A stretch of 64,000 nucleotides of DNA from Streptacidiphilus jeojiense. Its GTDB lineage: Bacteria > Actinomycetota > Actinomycetes > Streptomycetales > Streptomycetaceae. The translations under genes were made by a program, and so were the position numbers. Below the pieces are notes generated by a model, which made no database searches, had not been told where the DNA came from, and saw only the letters and a list, made by a program, of their open reading frames with translations. Location: assembly GCF_000719095.1 (NCBI RefSeq), contig NZ_JOEH01000004.1:570417-634416 (forward strand), in the 5' to 3' direction. Position 1 is the first letter of the stretch. Every line of letters begins with the position of its first letter. Below are positions 25,666 through 35,917 of this stretch, one piece after another.

Positions 25666-26016
25666 ATGGATATGTTCGGCAAGATCGACATTCGGACCAC
25701 GGACCAGCGGCTGGCGGACATCGAGGCCAAGCTCGACTCGATCATCGCCCATCTGGGGATCGGCGCGGCGGCGGCGCAGGCGACGCCGACGGGACCGGCG
25801 GCACCGGTGGACGCGGCGCCGGTTGCGTACGACGCCACCGATCCGCGCGGGATGCCCGAGGTGATGGCATTCCTCCGGCAGGACAAGCTGATCCAGGCCA
25901 TCAAGGCGTACCGGGAGATCACCCACGTGGGGCTGCTGGAGGCGAAGCAGGCGGTGGAGCAGGTGGCCCGGGCGGAGCCGGGGGAACGGGGAGGCGGGAG
26001 CCGCTGGCGTCGGTGA
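25666..26016 (+). CDS. Small protein with a bL12 (L7/L12) C-terminal-like domain
   Basis: A 116-residue protein. The N-terminal 35 residues (IDIRTTDQRLADIEAKLDSI) look like a short coiled coil, followed by an Ala/Pro linker. The C-terminal part, VMAFLRQDKLIQAIKAYREI and GLLEAKQAVEQVA, matches the helix-loop-helix of ribosomal protein L7/L12, which contacts translation factors. It is not L12 itself: the N-terminal dimerisation domain differs and rplL lies elsewhere. Proteins of this shape are conserved in streptomycetes with no known role. The convergent neighbour is release factor 3, which is suggestive because translational GTPases contact L12, but the link is only positional. Confidence 0.75.
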   Translation: MDMFGKIDIRTTDQRLADIEAKLDSIIAHLGIGAAAAQATPTGPAAPVDAAPVAYDATDPRGMPEVMAFLRQDKLIQAIKAYREITHVGLLEAKQAVEQVARAEPGERGGGSRWRR

Positions 26017-26055
26017 GGTCGGGGTTCCGGCGTTCTTCGGCTGCGGGCCGCGAGA

Positions 26056-26162
26056 GGTTGGTCGCGCACGCTTTTCAGCAAGCAGAGCCCCGCGCCCCTA
26101 TGGGGCTGCAAGTTGCCCACTGTGCGGAACCATCAGGGGCGCGGGGAACTGCGCGACCAACC
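26056..26162. terminator. Two-armed hairpin terminator between convergent genes
   Basis: The outer arms, GGTTGGTCGCGC (26056) and GCGCGACCAACC (26151), are perfect. The inner arms, CCCCGCGCCCCT (26088) and AGGGGCGCGGGG (26135), are also perfect. It lies between the L12-like gene and prfC. The same sequence motifs recur at 27886-27983 and 37008-37097. Confidence 0.75.
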
Positions 26163-26190
26163 AGGCAGACGCCGCAGTCGAAAGGGGAAC

Positions 26191-27804
26191 CTAGTCCGCG
26201 GTGGCGATCAGGGTCTCCAGTTTCACGTCCGGGTTGCTGCGGACGAAGCTGTTCATCTGCCACTTGTCGCCGAACAGGGCCAGCAGCACGTCGTCGGAGC
26301 GGCGGGTCAGTGCCTCGCCGGTGACCAGGCGGCTGCGGCCGAGGACGGCGGCGCCCTCCGCGTCGGTGACCCGGGCGATGTTGTAGGGCAGGTAGTCCAG
26401 CGCGATGGGGGACGAGAACTCGTGCTCCATCCGGTGCAGCACGACGTCGAACTGCATCGGGCCGACAGCGGCCAGTACCGGCGCCTGGTCACCGCGGCGG
26501 TCGGAGACCAGGACCTGCACCACGCCCTCCTCGTCCAGCTGCGAGATGCCCTTGCGGAACTGCTTGGAGCGGCTGATGTCCTTGGGGCGGGCCACCGCGA
26601 AGTGCTCCGGGGCGAACGCCGGCAGCGGCGGGAACTCGGCCTTCTTGCCCGCGTAGAGGGTGTCGCCGACGCGCAGCGCCGTGGCGTTGATCAGGCCGAC
26701 CACGTCGCCGGGGTAGGAGGTGTCGACGACGGTGCGCTCCGCGCCGAAGACGGTGTGGGCGTACTTGGTGGCGAAGGATCGGCCGCTCGCGGCGCGGGTG
26801 ACCGACATGCCGCGCTCGAAGACCCCGGAGCAGACCCGGACGAAGGCGATGCGGTCGCGGTGGGCCGGGTCCATGTTCGCCTGGATCTTGAAGACCAGGC
26901 CGGAGAAGTCGGACTCCACCGGGCGGGAGCCGGTGGTCGCCAGCGGGCGCGGGCCGGGGGCCGGGGCCAGGTCGACCACGGCGTCCAGCAGCAGGCCGAC
27001 GCCGATGTTGGTGAGCGCGGCGCCGAAGAACACCGGGGTGATCCTTCCGGCCCGGAACTCCTCCTCGTCCCAGCCGGGGCCGGAGGAGAGGACGAGCTCC
27101 ATCTCCTCCAGGGCGGTCTGCCAGACCTCGCCCTCCTGCTCAGCGGCCTGATCGGCCGTCAGCTTCTCCTCCTCGGCCTTGTGGGTGCCGCCGGGGACGC
27201 GGGTGAAGCGGCGCATCTGCTCCGGGTTGCTCGCCTCGACCAGCCCGCGCAGGTTGCCGGCGTTGCCGACCGGCCAGACCACCGGCACCGGGGTGATCTC
27301 CAGGACGTTCTGGATGTCGTCCAGCAGTTCCAGCGACTCGCGGCCGCGGCGGTCCCACTTGTTGATGAAGGTGATCACCGGGACGCCGCGGTGGCGGCAG
27401 ACCGAGAACAGCTTGCGGGTCTGCTCCTCCAGGCCCTTGGCCGCGTCCACCAGCATGATCGCGCAGTCGACGGCGGAGAGGACGCGGTAGGTGTCCTCGG
27501 AGAAGTCGGCGTGGCCGGGGGTGTCGACCAGGTTCATCACATGGTCGCGGTGCCCGAACTGGAGCGCGGCGGAGGTGACCGAGATCCCGCGCTCCTTCTC
27601 CAGCTCCATCCAGTCCGAGGTGACGCCCTTGCGCCCGCTCTTGCCGTGGACGGCACCGGCCGAGGTGATCGCCTGCGCGTGCAGGGCAAGGGCCTCGGTG
27701 AGGGTGGACTTACCGGCGTCGGGGTGGCTGATCACGGCGAAGGTTCGCCGCCGCGAGGCTTCCTGGAGGACCTGGGTCGCGCTGGCGGGCTGGTCGGAGC
27801 TCAC
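26191..27804 (-). CDS. prfC: Peptide chain release factor 3 (translational GTPase)
   Basis: A 537-residue GTPase; GTG 27804 follows GAGGAAA by five or six bases, and the length matches the family. G motifs: SHPDAGKST (G1), the switch I region GRKGVTSDW followed by GISVTSA, VDTPGHADF (G3) and FINKWDR (G4). RF3 removes RF1 and RF2 from the ribosome after termination using GTP and also contributes to quality control. The C-terminal domain is recognisable through LDYLPYNIARV near the end. It is a single-gene unit, bounded on both sides by long hairpins. Confidence 0.95.
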   Translation of the reverse strand: MSSDQPASATQVLQEASRRRTFAVISHPDAGKSTLTEALALHAQAITSAGAVHGKSGRKGVTSDWMELEKERGISVTSAALQFGHRDHVMNLVDTPGHADFSEDTYRVLSAVDCAIMLVDAAKGLEEQTRKLFSVCRHRGVPVITFINKWDRRGRESLELLDDIQNVLEITPVPVVWPVGNAGNLRGLVEASNPEQMRRFTRVPGGTHKAEEEKLTADQAAEQEGEVWQTALEEMELVLSSGPGWDEEEFRAGRITPVFFGAALTNIGVGLLLDAVVDLAPAPGPRPLATTGSRPVESDFSGLVFKIQANMDPAHRDRIAFVRVCSGVFERGMSVTRAASGRSFATKYAHTVFGAERTVVDTSYPGDVVGLINATALRVGDTLYAGKKAEFPPLPAFAPEHFAVARPKDISRSKQFRKGISQLDEEGVVQVLVSDRRGDQAPVLAAVGPMQFDVVLHRMEHEFSSPIALDYLPYNIARVTDAEGAAVLGRSRLVTGEALTRRSDDVLLALFGDKWQMNSFVRSNPDVKLETLIATAD

Positions 27805-27885
27805 GGTGATTTCCTCGGTCCTGAAGCATGCGGGGGAACAAACCACCTTAACGAGGAAGTGCCCACCGAGTCGAACCACAACAGT

Positions 27886-27983
27886 GGCGCAGGGCTCTGC
27901 TTGATGAAAAGCATGCGCTGCCGACCATGCACCTCCGTAGAGGGTTGGCAGCGCATGCTTTTCATCAAGCAGAGCCCCGCGCC
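27886..27983. repeat. Long hairpin, 37-base arms with one mismatch
   Basis: Left arm 27886-27922 and right arm 27947-27983 are complementary at 36 of 37 positions, around a 24-base loop. It lies downstream of the alcohol dehydrogenase and upstream of prfC, so it probably terminates the former. Its right half contains the same AAGCAGAGCCCCGCGCCCCT sequence as the terminator at 26056-26162, showing that both belong to one dispersed repeat family. Confidence 0.85.
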
Positions 27984-27992
27984 CCTAAAAGA

Positions 27993-29072
27993 CTAGAAGA
28001 CCACCAGCGAGCGCCCGCCGCGCCCCGCGGCCATCCGTTCGAACGCGGCCGGGATCTCGTCCAGGGTGATCCGGTCGGTGATCAGGGCGTCCAGGTCGAG
28101 CCGTCCGGCTCGGACGTGTTCGGCGAGGACCGGGATGTCCTTGACCGGGTCGCTGTTGCCGTAGACGCACGCGGTGAGCGTGCGGGCGAAGTGGAAGACC
28201 TCCAGGGCCGAGAAGGAGACCAGGTCGTCCTTGCCGCCGATGCCGACGACCGTCACCCGTCCGCCCTTGCGGGTGGAGGACCAGGCCGCGCGGATGGTCG
28301 TGCTGCGGCCCACGCACTCGAAGGCGTGGTCCGCGCCGTTGCCGCCGGTGAGCCTCCGTACGGCCTTGGGGGTCTGCTCGTCGGCGAGCAGGAACTCGGT
28401 GGCGCCGTGCAGCCGGGCCAGTTCCTCCTTCTCCGGGCTGACGTCCACCGCGATGATCGGCGACGCGCCCGCGATCCGGGCCGCCTGGAGCACGGCCAGG
28501 CCGACCCCGCCGAGGCCGAACACGACCACGGACTCGCCGTCGCGCACCCGCGCCGCGTTGTGGATCGCGCCGTAGCCGGTGAGCACGGCGCAGCCGAGCA
28601 GCGCGGCCGAGGTCAGCGGGACGCCCTCGGGCAGCGGGATGATCGCGTTCTCGTTGACGATCGTCTCCTCGGCGAAGGCGGCGACGCCCAGGCCGGGGTA
28701 GAGGCCGGTGCCGTCGGGCAGGGCGGCGTAGGTCTCGACCGAGGCGGCGTACTGGTTCTCGCAGAGCCAGGGCTCGCCGATGGTGCAGAGGTGGCAGCTG
28801 CCGCAGGCGGGGGCCCAGTTGAGCACGACCGGGTCGCCGGGACGGACCGAGTCCACGCCCTCGCCGACGGAGACCACTGTGCCCGCGCCCTCGTGGCCGA
28901 GGACCACCGGGGTCTTGGCCCTGAGCACGCCGTTGGCCAGTGAGAGGTCGGAGTGGCAGACGCCGGCGGCGGCCAGCTTGACCCGGACCCGGCCGGGGCC
29001 GGGCTCGGGGAGCTCGATCTCGGTGAGTTCGAGCGGGGCTCCCACAGCGGGGAGCAGGGCGGCGCGGACCAT
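27993..29072 (-). CDS. Zinc-dependent alcohol dehydrogenase (MDR family)
   Basis: A 359-residue protein from ATG 29072, with GAGAAAGG upstream. Catalytic zinc ligands are in GVCHSDL and LGHEGAG; the structural zinc loop is reduced ([15 protein letters not shown]). The Rossmann NAD site is [13 protein letters not shown]. It oxidises alcohols, or reduces aldehydes, with a nicotinamide cofactor. The aldehyde dehydrogenase just upstream on the same strand, 41 bases away, suggests they run alcohol to aldehyde to acid in sequence. The substrate is unknown. Confidence 0.9.
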   Translation of the reverse strand: MVRAALLPAVGAPLELTEIELPEPGPGRVRVKLAAAGVCHSDLSLANGVLRAKTPVVLGHEGAGTVVSVGEGVDSVRPGDPVVLNWAPACGSCHLCTIGEPWLCENQYAASVETYAALPDGTGLYPGLGVAAFAEETIVNENAIIPLPEGVPLTSAALLGCAVLTGYGAIHNAARVRDGESVVVFGLGGVGLAVLQAARIAGASPIIAVDVSPEKEELARLHGATEFLLADEQTPKAVRRLTGGNGADHAFECVGRSTTIRAAWSSTRKGGRVTVVGIGGKDDLVSFSALEVFHFARTLTACVYGNSDPVKDIPVLAEHVRAGRLDLDALITDRITLDEIPAAFERMAAGRGGRSLVVF

Positions 29073-29113
29073 GGCACGGGCCTTTCTCGGCGGGAGGGGG
29101 TGGGCGGTGCGGA

Positions 29114-30532
<1,419 letters not shown>

Positions 30533-30587
30533 CAGGTGGTCCTTCCGTCGCGGCTGCGCTGCCGGGCCGGCTGTTGGTCGGCCGACG

Positions 30588-30608
30588 TTAACTAGCAATG
30601 CTAATTAA
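30588..30608. promoter_or_regulatory. AT-rich palindrome, likely operator of the aldehyde/alcohol dehydrogenase genes
   Basis: The arms TTAACTAGCA and TGCTAATTAA surround a single A; nine of ten pairs match. It stands out in a GC-rich genome and sits 56 bases upstream of the aldehyde dehydrogenase start. The layout fits a dimeric TetR or MarR type regulator. Confidence 0.6.
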
Positions 30609-30708
30609 TCGCTCCGGGCAGCTCCGACGCAAGTGCCGTGCCGCGTGCCGCACGTCACGGTGCGTCCGGCACCCGGCGCCAGGTCGGCTCCGGTGGTATC
30701 GGGCGAGG

Positions 30709-32652
30709 TCAGGACGGGAACGGCGCCTCGCGCTGGCGCAGTTCCTCGGCCCGCGCGCCGGCCAGCTCCATCCGCACGGTGCAGCCCGCGTCCGAGGTCC
30801 TGACCTCGACGCTCTCGCAGATCTGACGGGCCAGCCAGAGCCCTTCGCCGGGCTGCGGGCCGTCCGGGCGGGGGAGCCGGTAGCCGAGGGTGGGGTCGTC
30901 CAGGGCGCTGTCGGCGGGGCGGGGGCCGGGCTGGGTCAGCTCCACCGAGACGGTCCTGGCCTTGGACCAGATCGCCACGGATCCGTCCGTGAGGGGTACG
31001 GCCGGGTCCGGGGCCTCGGCCTCCGCCGCGGCGTGGGCCAGCAGCCGGGAGACCTCGGCGACGGCCAGCACCAGCAGTTCGGCCCGCTCCCGGTCCAGGC
31101 CCAGGTGCATGGCGTGGTCGGCGACGAAGCCGCGCAGATGGGCGCTGCCGGGTGCGGGGGTGCTCCAGCTGAGCCGGGCGGCGCCGGCCGGCGGCGGTTC
31201 CAGCGGTGCGGCCGCCGGGCTCTGCGCACGGAAGTGGACCGGTTCCAGGTAGGCGTCGGAGACGGTGGTCCTGGTGCCGTCGATCCGCTGCGGATGGGTG
31301 CGCAGCGCGTCGGCCAGCACGTCGGGGCCGGCGATCCGGGAGTCGTAGGGGCAGATCATCCAGATGTTGGTGTCCGTGAGCAGTGCGTTGAGCTGCGACT
31401 CCATCTGCTTCCAGGCGGCGGCCTCGGCCCGGGAGCGGCCGGCCCAGACCGGCTCGGCGATGATCCGGACGTGGCGCGGGCCGTCCCCGTTCGCGGTGCT
31501 GCCGCCGGTCGCCGCGGTGTGCCGCCAGTAGCGCTCGAACGCGGCCACGCGCTGGGGCGGGCGGCGGCCGAAGTACGCCGTCTCGGCGAAGTCCAGTCGG
31601 TCGGCCCGGTCGCCCAGGGCCTCGCTGAGCAGCTCCAGATTGGCGGAGGTGGTGGCGGCCAGCACCGGTTCGCCGCGCCGGAAGCCCTCCTCCACGAAGG
31701 GCAGCGCCATGGCCAGGAACTCCTCGTCGGAGCCGTAGACGCAGACCTGGTGCCGGAAGTCCGGATCGGTGGAGCGGAAGCTGTCGGCGGTGTCCCAGCC
31801 GGCCATCCTGATGACCCGTCGGACGTGGGCGGCCGGACGCTCCAGGTGCAGCGAGCGGCCGTCGCTGAGGTCCTGCTTGGTGGCCATCAGCAGCCGCAGG
31901 CCCTCCAGGTCGATGAAGTCCAGACCCGACATGTCGACATGGAGATCCTCGTCCAGGTCGGCCCCGTCGGCCAGGGCCGCCTTCAGCGCCTGGGCCAGCG
32001 GGGTGTGCCCGCCGTCGCCGACCGCCCCGCTCAGCCCCAGCCCCGGGGTCGCCCCGCGGTGCCGGCGGATGACCAGCTCACCGTCCTCGAACTGGGCGTT
32101 CTCGGCCGCCCTGCCGTTGTGCGCCGCGTCCACCACGGCCATGTCGGCCGAGGCGAAGGCCCGGTGGTCGTACTGGCACAGCGCCAGCACCTTGCCGCCG
32201 ACCGCCAGCGGGGAGACCGCCTGCTCGTAGGCGACGATCTGCTGCATGGTGATGCCGTGCCTGGGCACCCAGCCGGTCTCCCCGGTGACCCGCAGCAGCC
32301 GGTAGCCCTCGGCGGCGGTCTGCTCGATCAGCGAGTCCATCATGGCGACGGTGCGGTCGATGTCGAAGTACCCGTCGATCATGTAGACCAGGTCGGCCGG
32401 GACGATCAGCAGCTGCCCGCTCGCCGCCAGGCCGTCCACGTCGATGCCGGCGCCGGTCAGCGTCTCCCGCACCCGGACCAGGGCCGGGCCGTCGTCCTCG
32501 GCGATGTAGATGACCTTGTCGTGCCACTGCACCCCGTCGCGGACGAAGGCGGCGGTCACCGCGGCGCGTTCGCGCTCGTCCCCGAAGACGAAGCAGAGGT
32601 GGTCATTGGGCCGCACGGCGCCGACGGGCACGGGCTGCTGGACGGTGGCCAT
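30709..32652 (-). CDS. MEDS-STAS-MEDS-HATPase signalling protein
   Basis: A 647-residue protein; ATG 32652 follows AGGAGG. Four parts can be read in order. Residues 1-200 form a MEDS domain (NDHLCFVFGDERERA). Residues about 210-300 form a STAS domain (LHVDMSGLDFIDLEGLRLLM). Residues about 310-480 form a second MEDS domain (HQVCVYGSDEEFLAM). The C-terminal part is an RsbW-like anti-sigma ATPase domain (ELLVLAVAEVSRLLA, then GLWLARQICE). MEDS domains resemble sensors of methanogens and related regulators. Such proteins usually belong to partner-switching control of sigma factors in actinobacteria. The full double-MEDS arrangement is unusual. It is divergent from a TetR gene. Confidence 0.85.
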   Translation of the reverse strand: MATVQQPVPVGAVRPNDHLCFVFGDERERAAVTAAFVRDGVQWHDKVIYIAEDDGPALVRVRETLTGAGIDVDGLAASGQLLIVPADLVYMIDGYFDIDRTVAMMDSLIEQTAAEGYRLLRVTGETGWVPRHGITMQQIVAYEQAVSPLAVGGKVLALCQYDHRAFASADMAVVDAAHNGRAAENAQFEDGELVIRRHRGATPGLGLSGAVGDGGHTPLAQALKAALADGADLDEDLHVDMSGLDFIDLEGLRLLMATKQDLSDGRSLHLERPAAHVRRVIRMAGWDTADSFRSTDPDFRHQVCVYGSDEEFLAMALPFVEEGFRRGEPVLAATTSANLELLSEALGDRADRLDFAETAYFGRRPPQRVAAFERYWRHTAATGGSTANGDGPRHVRIIAEPVWAGRSRAEAAAWKQMESQLNALLTDTNIWMICPYDSRIAGPDVLADALRTHPQRIDGTRTTVSDAYLEPVHFRAQSPAAAPLEPPPAGAARLSWSTPAPGSAHLRGFVADHAMHLGLDRERAELLVLAVAEVSRLLAHAAAEAEAPDPAVPLTDGSVAIWSKARTVSVELTQPGPRPADSALDDPTLGYRLPRPDGPQPGEGLWLARQICESVEVRTSDAGCTVRMELAGARAEELRQREAPFPS

Positions 32653-32782
32653 CAGGCCTCCTGCTGCCGGCGGCTTCCGAATGCCGCGGATGCCGCAAAT
32701 CTAGGGCGGAACGGTAGATCAGGTCAGCACCTTGGCGAAATCCGATGCCTGCGGTGAGCGATTCCGTGCCCCCGCGAACCCA

Positions 32783-32788
32783 TAGACT
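32783..32788 (+). promoter_or_regulatory. Candidate -10 box (TAGACT) of a leaderless transcript
   Basis: TAGACT ends six bases before ATG 32795, so the A of the start codon would be +1. There is no ribosome site. The same hexamer at the same distance precedes the NAD synthetase gene. Confidence 0.45.
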
Positions 32789-32794
32789 CAGGCA

Positions 32795-33505
32795 ATGCGA
32801 TCGGATGCACACCCCGCGGCCAAGAGTGCCACCGGCGCGCGCGCCACCGCGCCCGCGCCCAGGGCGAAGCGGGTGCCGCGGGCCCAGCGCGAACAGCAGA
32901 TGCTGGACGCCGCCGTGCGCGTCTTCTCCCGTTCCGGCTACCACGCGGCCTCCATGGACGAGATCGCCGAGGAGTGCGCGGTCTCCAAGCCGATGCTCTA
33001 CCTCTACCTGGGGTCCAAGGAGGAGCTCTTCGCCGCCTGCATCCGGCGCGAGGCGGACCGGCTGATCGTGGCCGTGGGCCAGGCGGCCGAGCCGGGGCTG
33101 GAGGCGGGGGAGCAGCTGCGGCGCGGACTCACCGCCTTCTTCGGCTTCGTCGCCGAGCACCGGGAGAGCTGGATCGTGCTCTACCAGCAGGCCCGGGCCC
33201 AGGGCGAGCCGGTGGTCGAGGAGGTCGCCGCGGCCCGCCGCCAGGTCACCGCCGCGGTCACCGCGCTGGTCCGCCGGGCGGCGCTGGACTCCGTCCCGCC
33301 GCCGCGCCCCGGCGAGCGCCCCGACCGCGGCGAGGCCGCCGCGGTCGCCCAGGCCATCGTCGGCGCCGCGGACGCCCTGGCCGGCTGGGTCCTCGACACC
33401 GGCCCCGAGCCGCCCGAGGAGACCGCCCGCCGGCTGATGTCGGTGATCTGGATCGGCCTGGAACCCCGCCTGCACGGCGCCCGCTACCGCAAGCCGTCGG
33501 AGTGA
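32795..33505 (+). CDS. TetR-family transcriptional regulator
   Basis: A 236-residue protein. The TetR helix-turn-helix is AAVRVFSRSGYHAASMDEIA followed by ECAVSKPMLYLYLGSKEELF. The C-terminal ligand domain is helical. About 40 Ala/Arg-rich residues precede the DNA-binding domain. It lies between the divergent MEDS protein and the convergent oxidoreductase, and might control either, or the aldehyde dehydrogenase operon 2.2 kb away. Its stop codon lies within the first unit of a 14-base tandem repeat. Confidence 0.93.
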   Translation: MRSDAHPAAKSATGARATAPAPRAKRVPRAQREQQMLDAAVRVFSRSGYHAASMDEIAEECAVSKPMLYLYLGSKEELFAACIRREADRLIVAVGQAAEPGLEAGEQLRRGLTAFFGFVAEHRESWIVLYQQARAQGEPVVEEVAAARRQVTAAVTALVRRAALDSVPPPRPGERPDRGEAAAVAQAIVGAADALAGWVLDTGPEPPEETARRLMSVIWIGLEPRLHGARYRKPSE

Positions 33506-33558
33506 CGGCGACTCGGTGACGGCGGCTCGGTGACCGCGGCTCGGCGACGGCGGCTCGG
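33503..33558. repeat. Four tandem copies of a 14-base unit
   Basis: The units are TGACGGCGACTCGG, TGACGGCGGCTCGG, TGACCGCGGCTCGG and CGACGGCGGCTCGG; a fifth, decayed copy follows. The first TGA is the stop codon of the TetR gene. Confidence 0.75.
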
Positions 33559-33599
33559 TGACGGCTGCGGCCTGGTGACGACCGCGGTCTGACGGGCGC

Positions 33600-35204
33600 T
33601 CACCAACCCAGCGCGGCCATCGCGGCGTTGTGGCCGGGGATGCCGCTGACGCCGCCGCCGCGGACCGCGCCGGCGCCGCAGAGCAGCACGTTGGGGTGGG
33701 CGGTGGCGACGCCCCAGCGGTCCGGCGGCGCACCGGCTTCGGTGTCGTCCTCCGCGAAGGGGAAGGCCAGGTCGCGGTGGAAGATGTTGCCGCCGGGCAG
33801 GCCGAGGTCGCGCTCCAGGTCCAGCGGGCTGCGTGCCTCCAGGCAGGGCCTGCCCTCGGCGTCCACCGCCAGGCAGTCGGCCAGCGGCTCGTCCAGCACC
33901 GCGTCCAGCTGGGCCAGCACCGCGGCGAGCGCGGCCTCACGCACGCTGTCGTGGTCCGCCCCGGCGAACAGCCGGGCCGGCAGGTGCAGCCCGAACAGGG
34001 TCAGCGTCTGGTAGCCCTGCTCACGCAGTTCCGGGCCGAGGATGGACGGGTCGGTCAGCGAGTGGCAGTAGAGCTCGGACGGTGCCACGGACGGCACCGC
34101 GCCCGCCTCGGCGTCCCGGTAGGCGTCCTCCAACTGCCGGTAGTCCTCCGCCACATGGAAGGTCCCGGCGAAGGCGGCCCGCGGGTCCACGTCCCGGTCG
34201 CGCAGCCGGGGCAGCCGGCGCAGCAGCATGTTCACCTTCAGCTGCGAGCCCTCCGGGTCGGGCCCGGCGGGCGCCTCGCCCAGCAGCCGCTCCAGCTCGC
34301 GCGGGGCGGCGTTGCACAGCACCTGCGCCGCGTCGACCCGCAGCTCCTCCCCGCCGCAGCGGAACACCACCTCGGCCTCGCTGCCGTCGGTCCGCACCGC
34401 CGTCACCTCACAGCCCGTCAGCAGCTCGGCCCCGGCCTTCCGGGCGGCCGAGGCCAGCGCGTCGGTGACCGCGCCCATCCCGCCGACCGGGACGTCCCAG
34501 TCGCCGGTGCCGTTGCCGATCACGTGGTAGAGGAAGCAGCGGTTCTGCCGCAGCGAGGGGTCGTGGGCATGGGTGAACGTGCCGATCAGGGCGTCGGTCA
34601 GGACCACCCCGCGGACCAGGTCGTCGGCGAAGGACGCCTCCACCGCCTCCCCGAGCGGGCGCTCGAACAGCGCCTCCCAGGCGGCGTCGTCGCCGATCCG
34701 CTTGCGCAGCTCCGTCCGGGTCGGCAGCGGTCCGGTCAGCGTCGGGAAGACCGCCCTGGCCACCTGCCCGGTCCGCCCGTAGAACTCGCGCCAGGCCTGG
34801 AACTCCCGCCCCGAACCGGTGAGCCGGCGGAACCCCTCGGCCGTGGCCGGCTCGTCGCCGTTGTCGACAAGCAGCCCTGTCGACCGGTCCGCCCGCTGCA
34901 CCGGCGTGTAGGAGGACACCCTGCGCCGGCGCAGCTCCACCTGCAGGCCCAGATCCGTCCTGATCCGCTCGGGCAGCAGGCTCACCAGGTAGGAGTAGCG
35001 CGACAGCCGGGCGTCCACCCCGGCGAAGGCCCGCTCCGACACCGCCGCGCCGCCGGTGTGCCCCAGCCGCTCCAGCAGCAGCACGCTGCGCCCGGCCCGG
35101 GCCAGGTAGGCGGCGGCGACCAGCCCGTTGTGGCCGCCCCCGACCACCACCACGTCGTAGTGGCGCTGCAGCGGGGACACGTAGACGGAAGAGGAATCGC
35201 TCAT
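33600..35204 (-). CDS. FAD-dependent oxidoreductase (PYROXD2/phytoene-desaturase-like)
   Basis: A 534-residue protein. The N-terminal FAD-binding motif is DVVVVGGGHNGLVAAAYLAR, followed by LLLERLGHTGGAA. The C-terminal FAD contact is GVSGIPGHNAAM. The sequence resembles phytoene dehydrogenase-like and PYROXD2 proteins, which act on lipid or isoprenoid substrates or have unknown substrates. No carotenoid gene lies nearby, so a pigment role is unsupported. It is a single-gene unit, divergent from the lipoprotein gene. Confidence 0.85.
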   Translation of the reverse strand: MSDSSSVYVSPLQRHYDVVVVGGGHNGLVAAAYLARAGRSVLLLERLGHTGGAAVSERAFAGVDARLSRYSYLVSLLPERIRTDLGLQVELRRRRVSSYTPVQRADRSTGLLVDNGDEPATAEGFRRLTGSGREFQAWREFYGRTGQVARAVFPTLTGPLPTRTELRKRIGDDAAWEALFERPLGEAVEASFADDLVRGVVLTDALIGTFTHAHDPSLRQNRCFLYHVIGNGTGDWDVPVGGMGAVTDALASAARKAGAELLTGCEVTAVRTDGSEAEVVFRCGGEELRVDAAQVLCNAAPRELERLLGEAPAGPDPEGSQLKVNMLLRRLPRLRDRDVDPRAAFAGTFHVAEDYRQLEDAYRDAEAGAVPSVAPSELYCHSLTDPSILGPELREQGYQTLTLFGLHLPARLFAGADHDSVREAALAAVLAQLDAVLDEPLADCLAVDAEGRPCLEARSPLDLERDLGLPGGNIFHRDLAFPFAEDDTEAGAPPDRWGVATAHPNVLLCGAGAVRGGGVSGIPGHNAAMAALGW

Positions 35205-35344
35205 TCGGAAGTCCTACCAGCCGGACGGGTCCTCGGCCAGACCTCGTCGTCGCTCACCCGTTCGGCCCGCAGCGGGTCGCCGGGCGGGCGAGCGCGTGTG
35301 AGCGTGAGGGCGTCCGAGACAGCCAGATTTCCGGAGGACCCGTC

Positions 35345-35917
35345 GTGCTGACGAACACCCGCCTTCGTACCTCGCTCGCGGCGGTGGCGCTGGCCGCGTC
35401 GCTGCTGGTGCTGCCGGCCTGCTCCAGCGGCAGCAGCAAGAGCTCCGTCAGCGCGGTCGGTGCCGCCGTGGCTGCGACGCCGACCAGCAGCGCCGACCGG
35501 GTCAAGTTCGCCAAGACCAAGTTCGTGGCCAACGCGAGCCTGGCCGCCGGGGCCGCGTACCAGTGGCTCTACAAGCCGTTCAAGGCGGGCACGTTCAAGA
35601 GCGGCGCCAAGGGCAGGACCTTCGCCCTGGTGAAGGGCGGCCTGGCCGGCGCCTTCACCTACAACCGGCTGAAGGCCGCGCTCAACGACGCCAAGGGCGA
35701 CCCCACCCTGTCCAAGGCCACCGACGCGCTGTCGTCCGGTATCGAGAGCATCAAGAACCTGCCGAGCAAGATCAGGGGCGGCAACGCCACCGACGCGGAC
35801 TTCAACCAGGTCCAGAGCGTCGTCGACGGGGTGAAGAAGGCCGCCTCGCAGAACGGCCTCAACGTCACCGACCAGGTGCCCTCGGCCGGCCAGCTCACCC
35901 AGATGGTGTCGAGCTGA
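35345..35917 (+). CDS. Predicted secreted lipoprotein
   Basis: A 190-residue protein from GTG 35345, with GGAGG seven bases upstream. The signal peptide ends in the lipobox LPAC, so Cys26 should be lipid-anchored outside the membrane. The mature part begins with a Ser/Gly linker and continues as a helical, Lys- and Ala-rich domain of about 140 residues with no known family. It overlaps the end of the convergent small gene by 23 bases. Confidence 0.8.
   Translation: MLTNTRLRTSLAAVALAASLLVLPACSSGSSKSSVSAVGAAVAATPTSSADRVKFAKTKFVANASLAAGAAYQWLYKPFKAGTFKSGAKGRTFALVKGGLAGAFTYNRLKAALNDAKGDPTLSKATDALSSGIESIKNLPSKIRGGNATDADFNQVQSVVDGVKKAASQNGLNVTDQVPSAGQLTQMVSS

Noticed and set aside
33600..35204. 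Carotenoid biosynthesis gene
   Set aside because: The protein is phytoene-desaturase-like, but no crt partner is nearby, and PYROXD2-type members have other roles.
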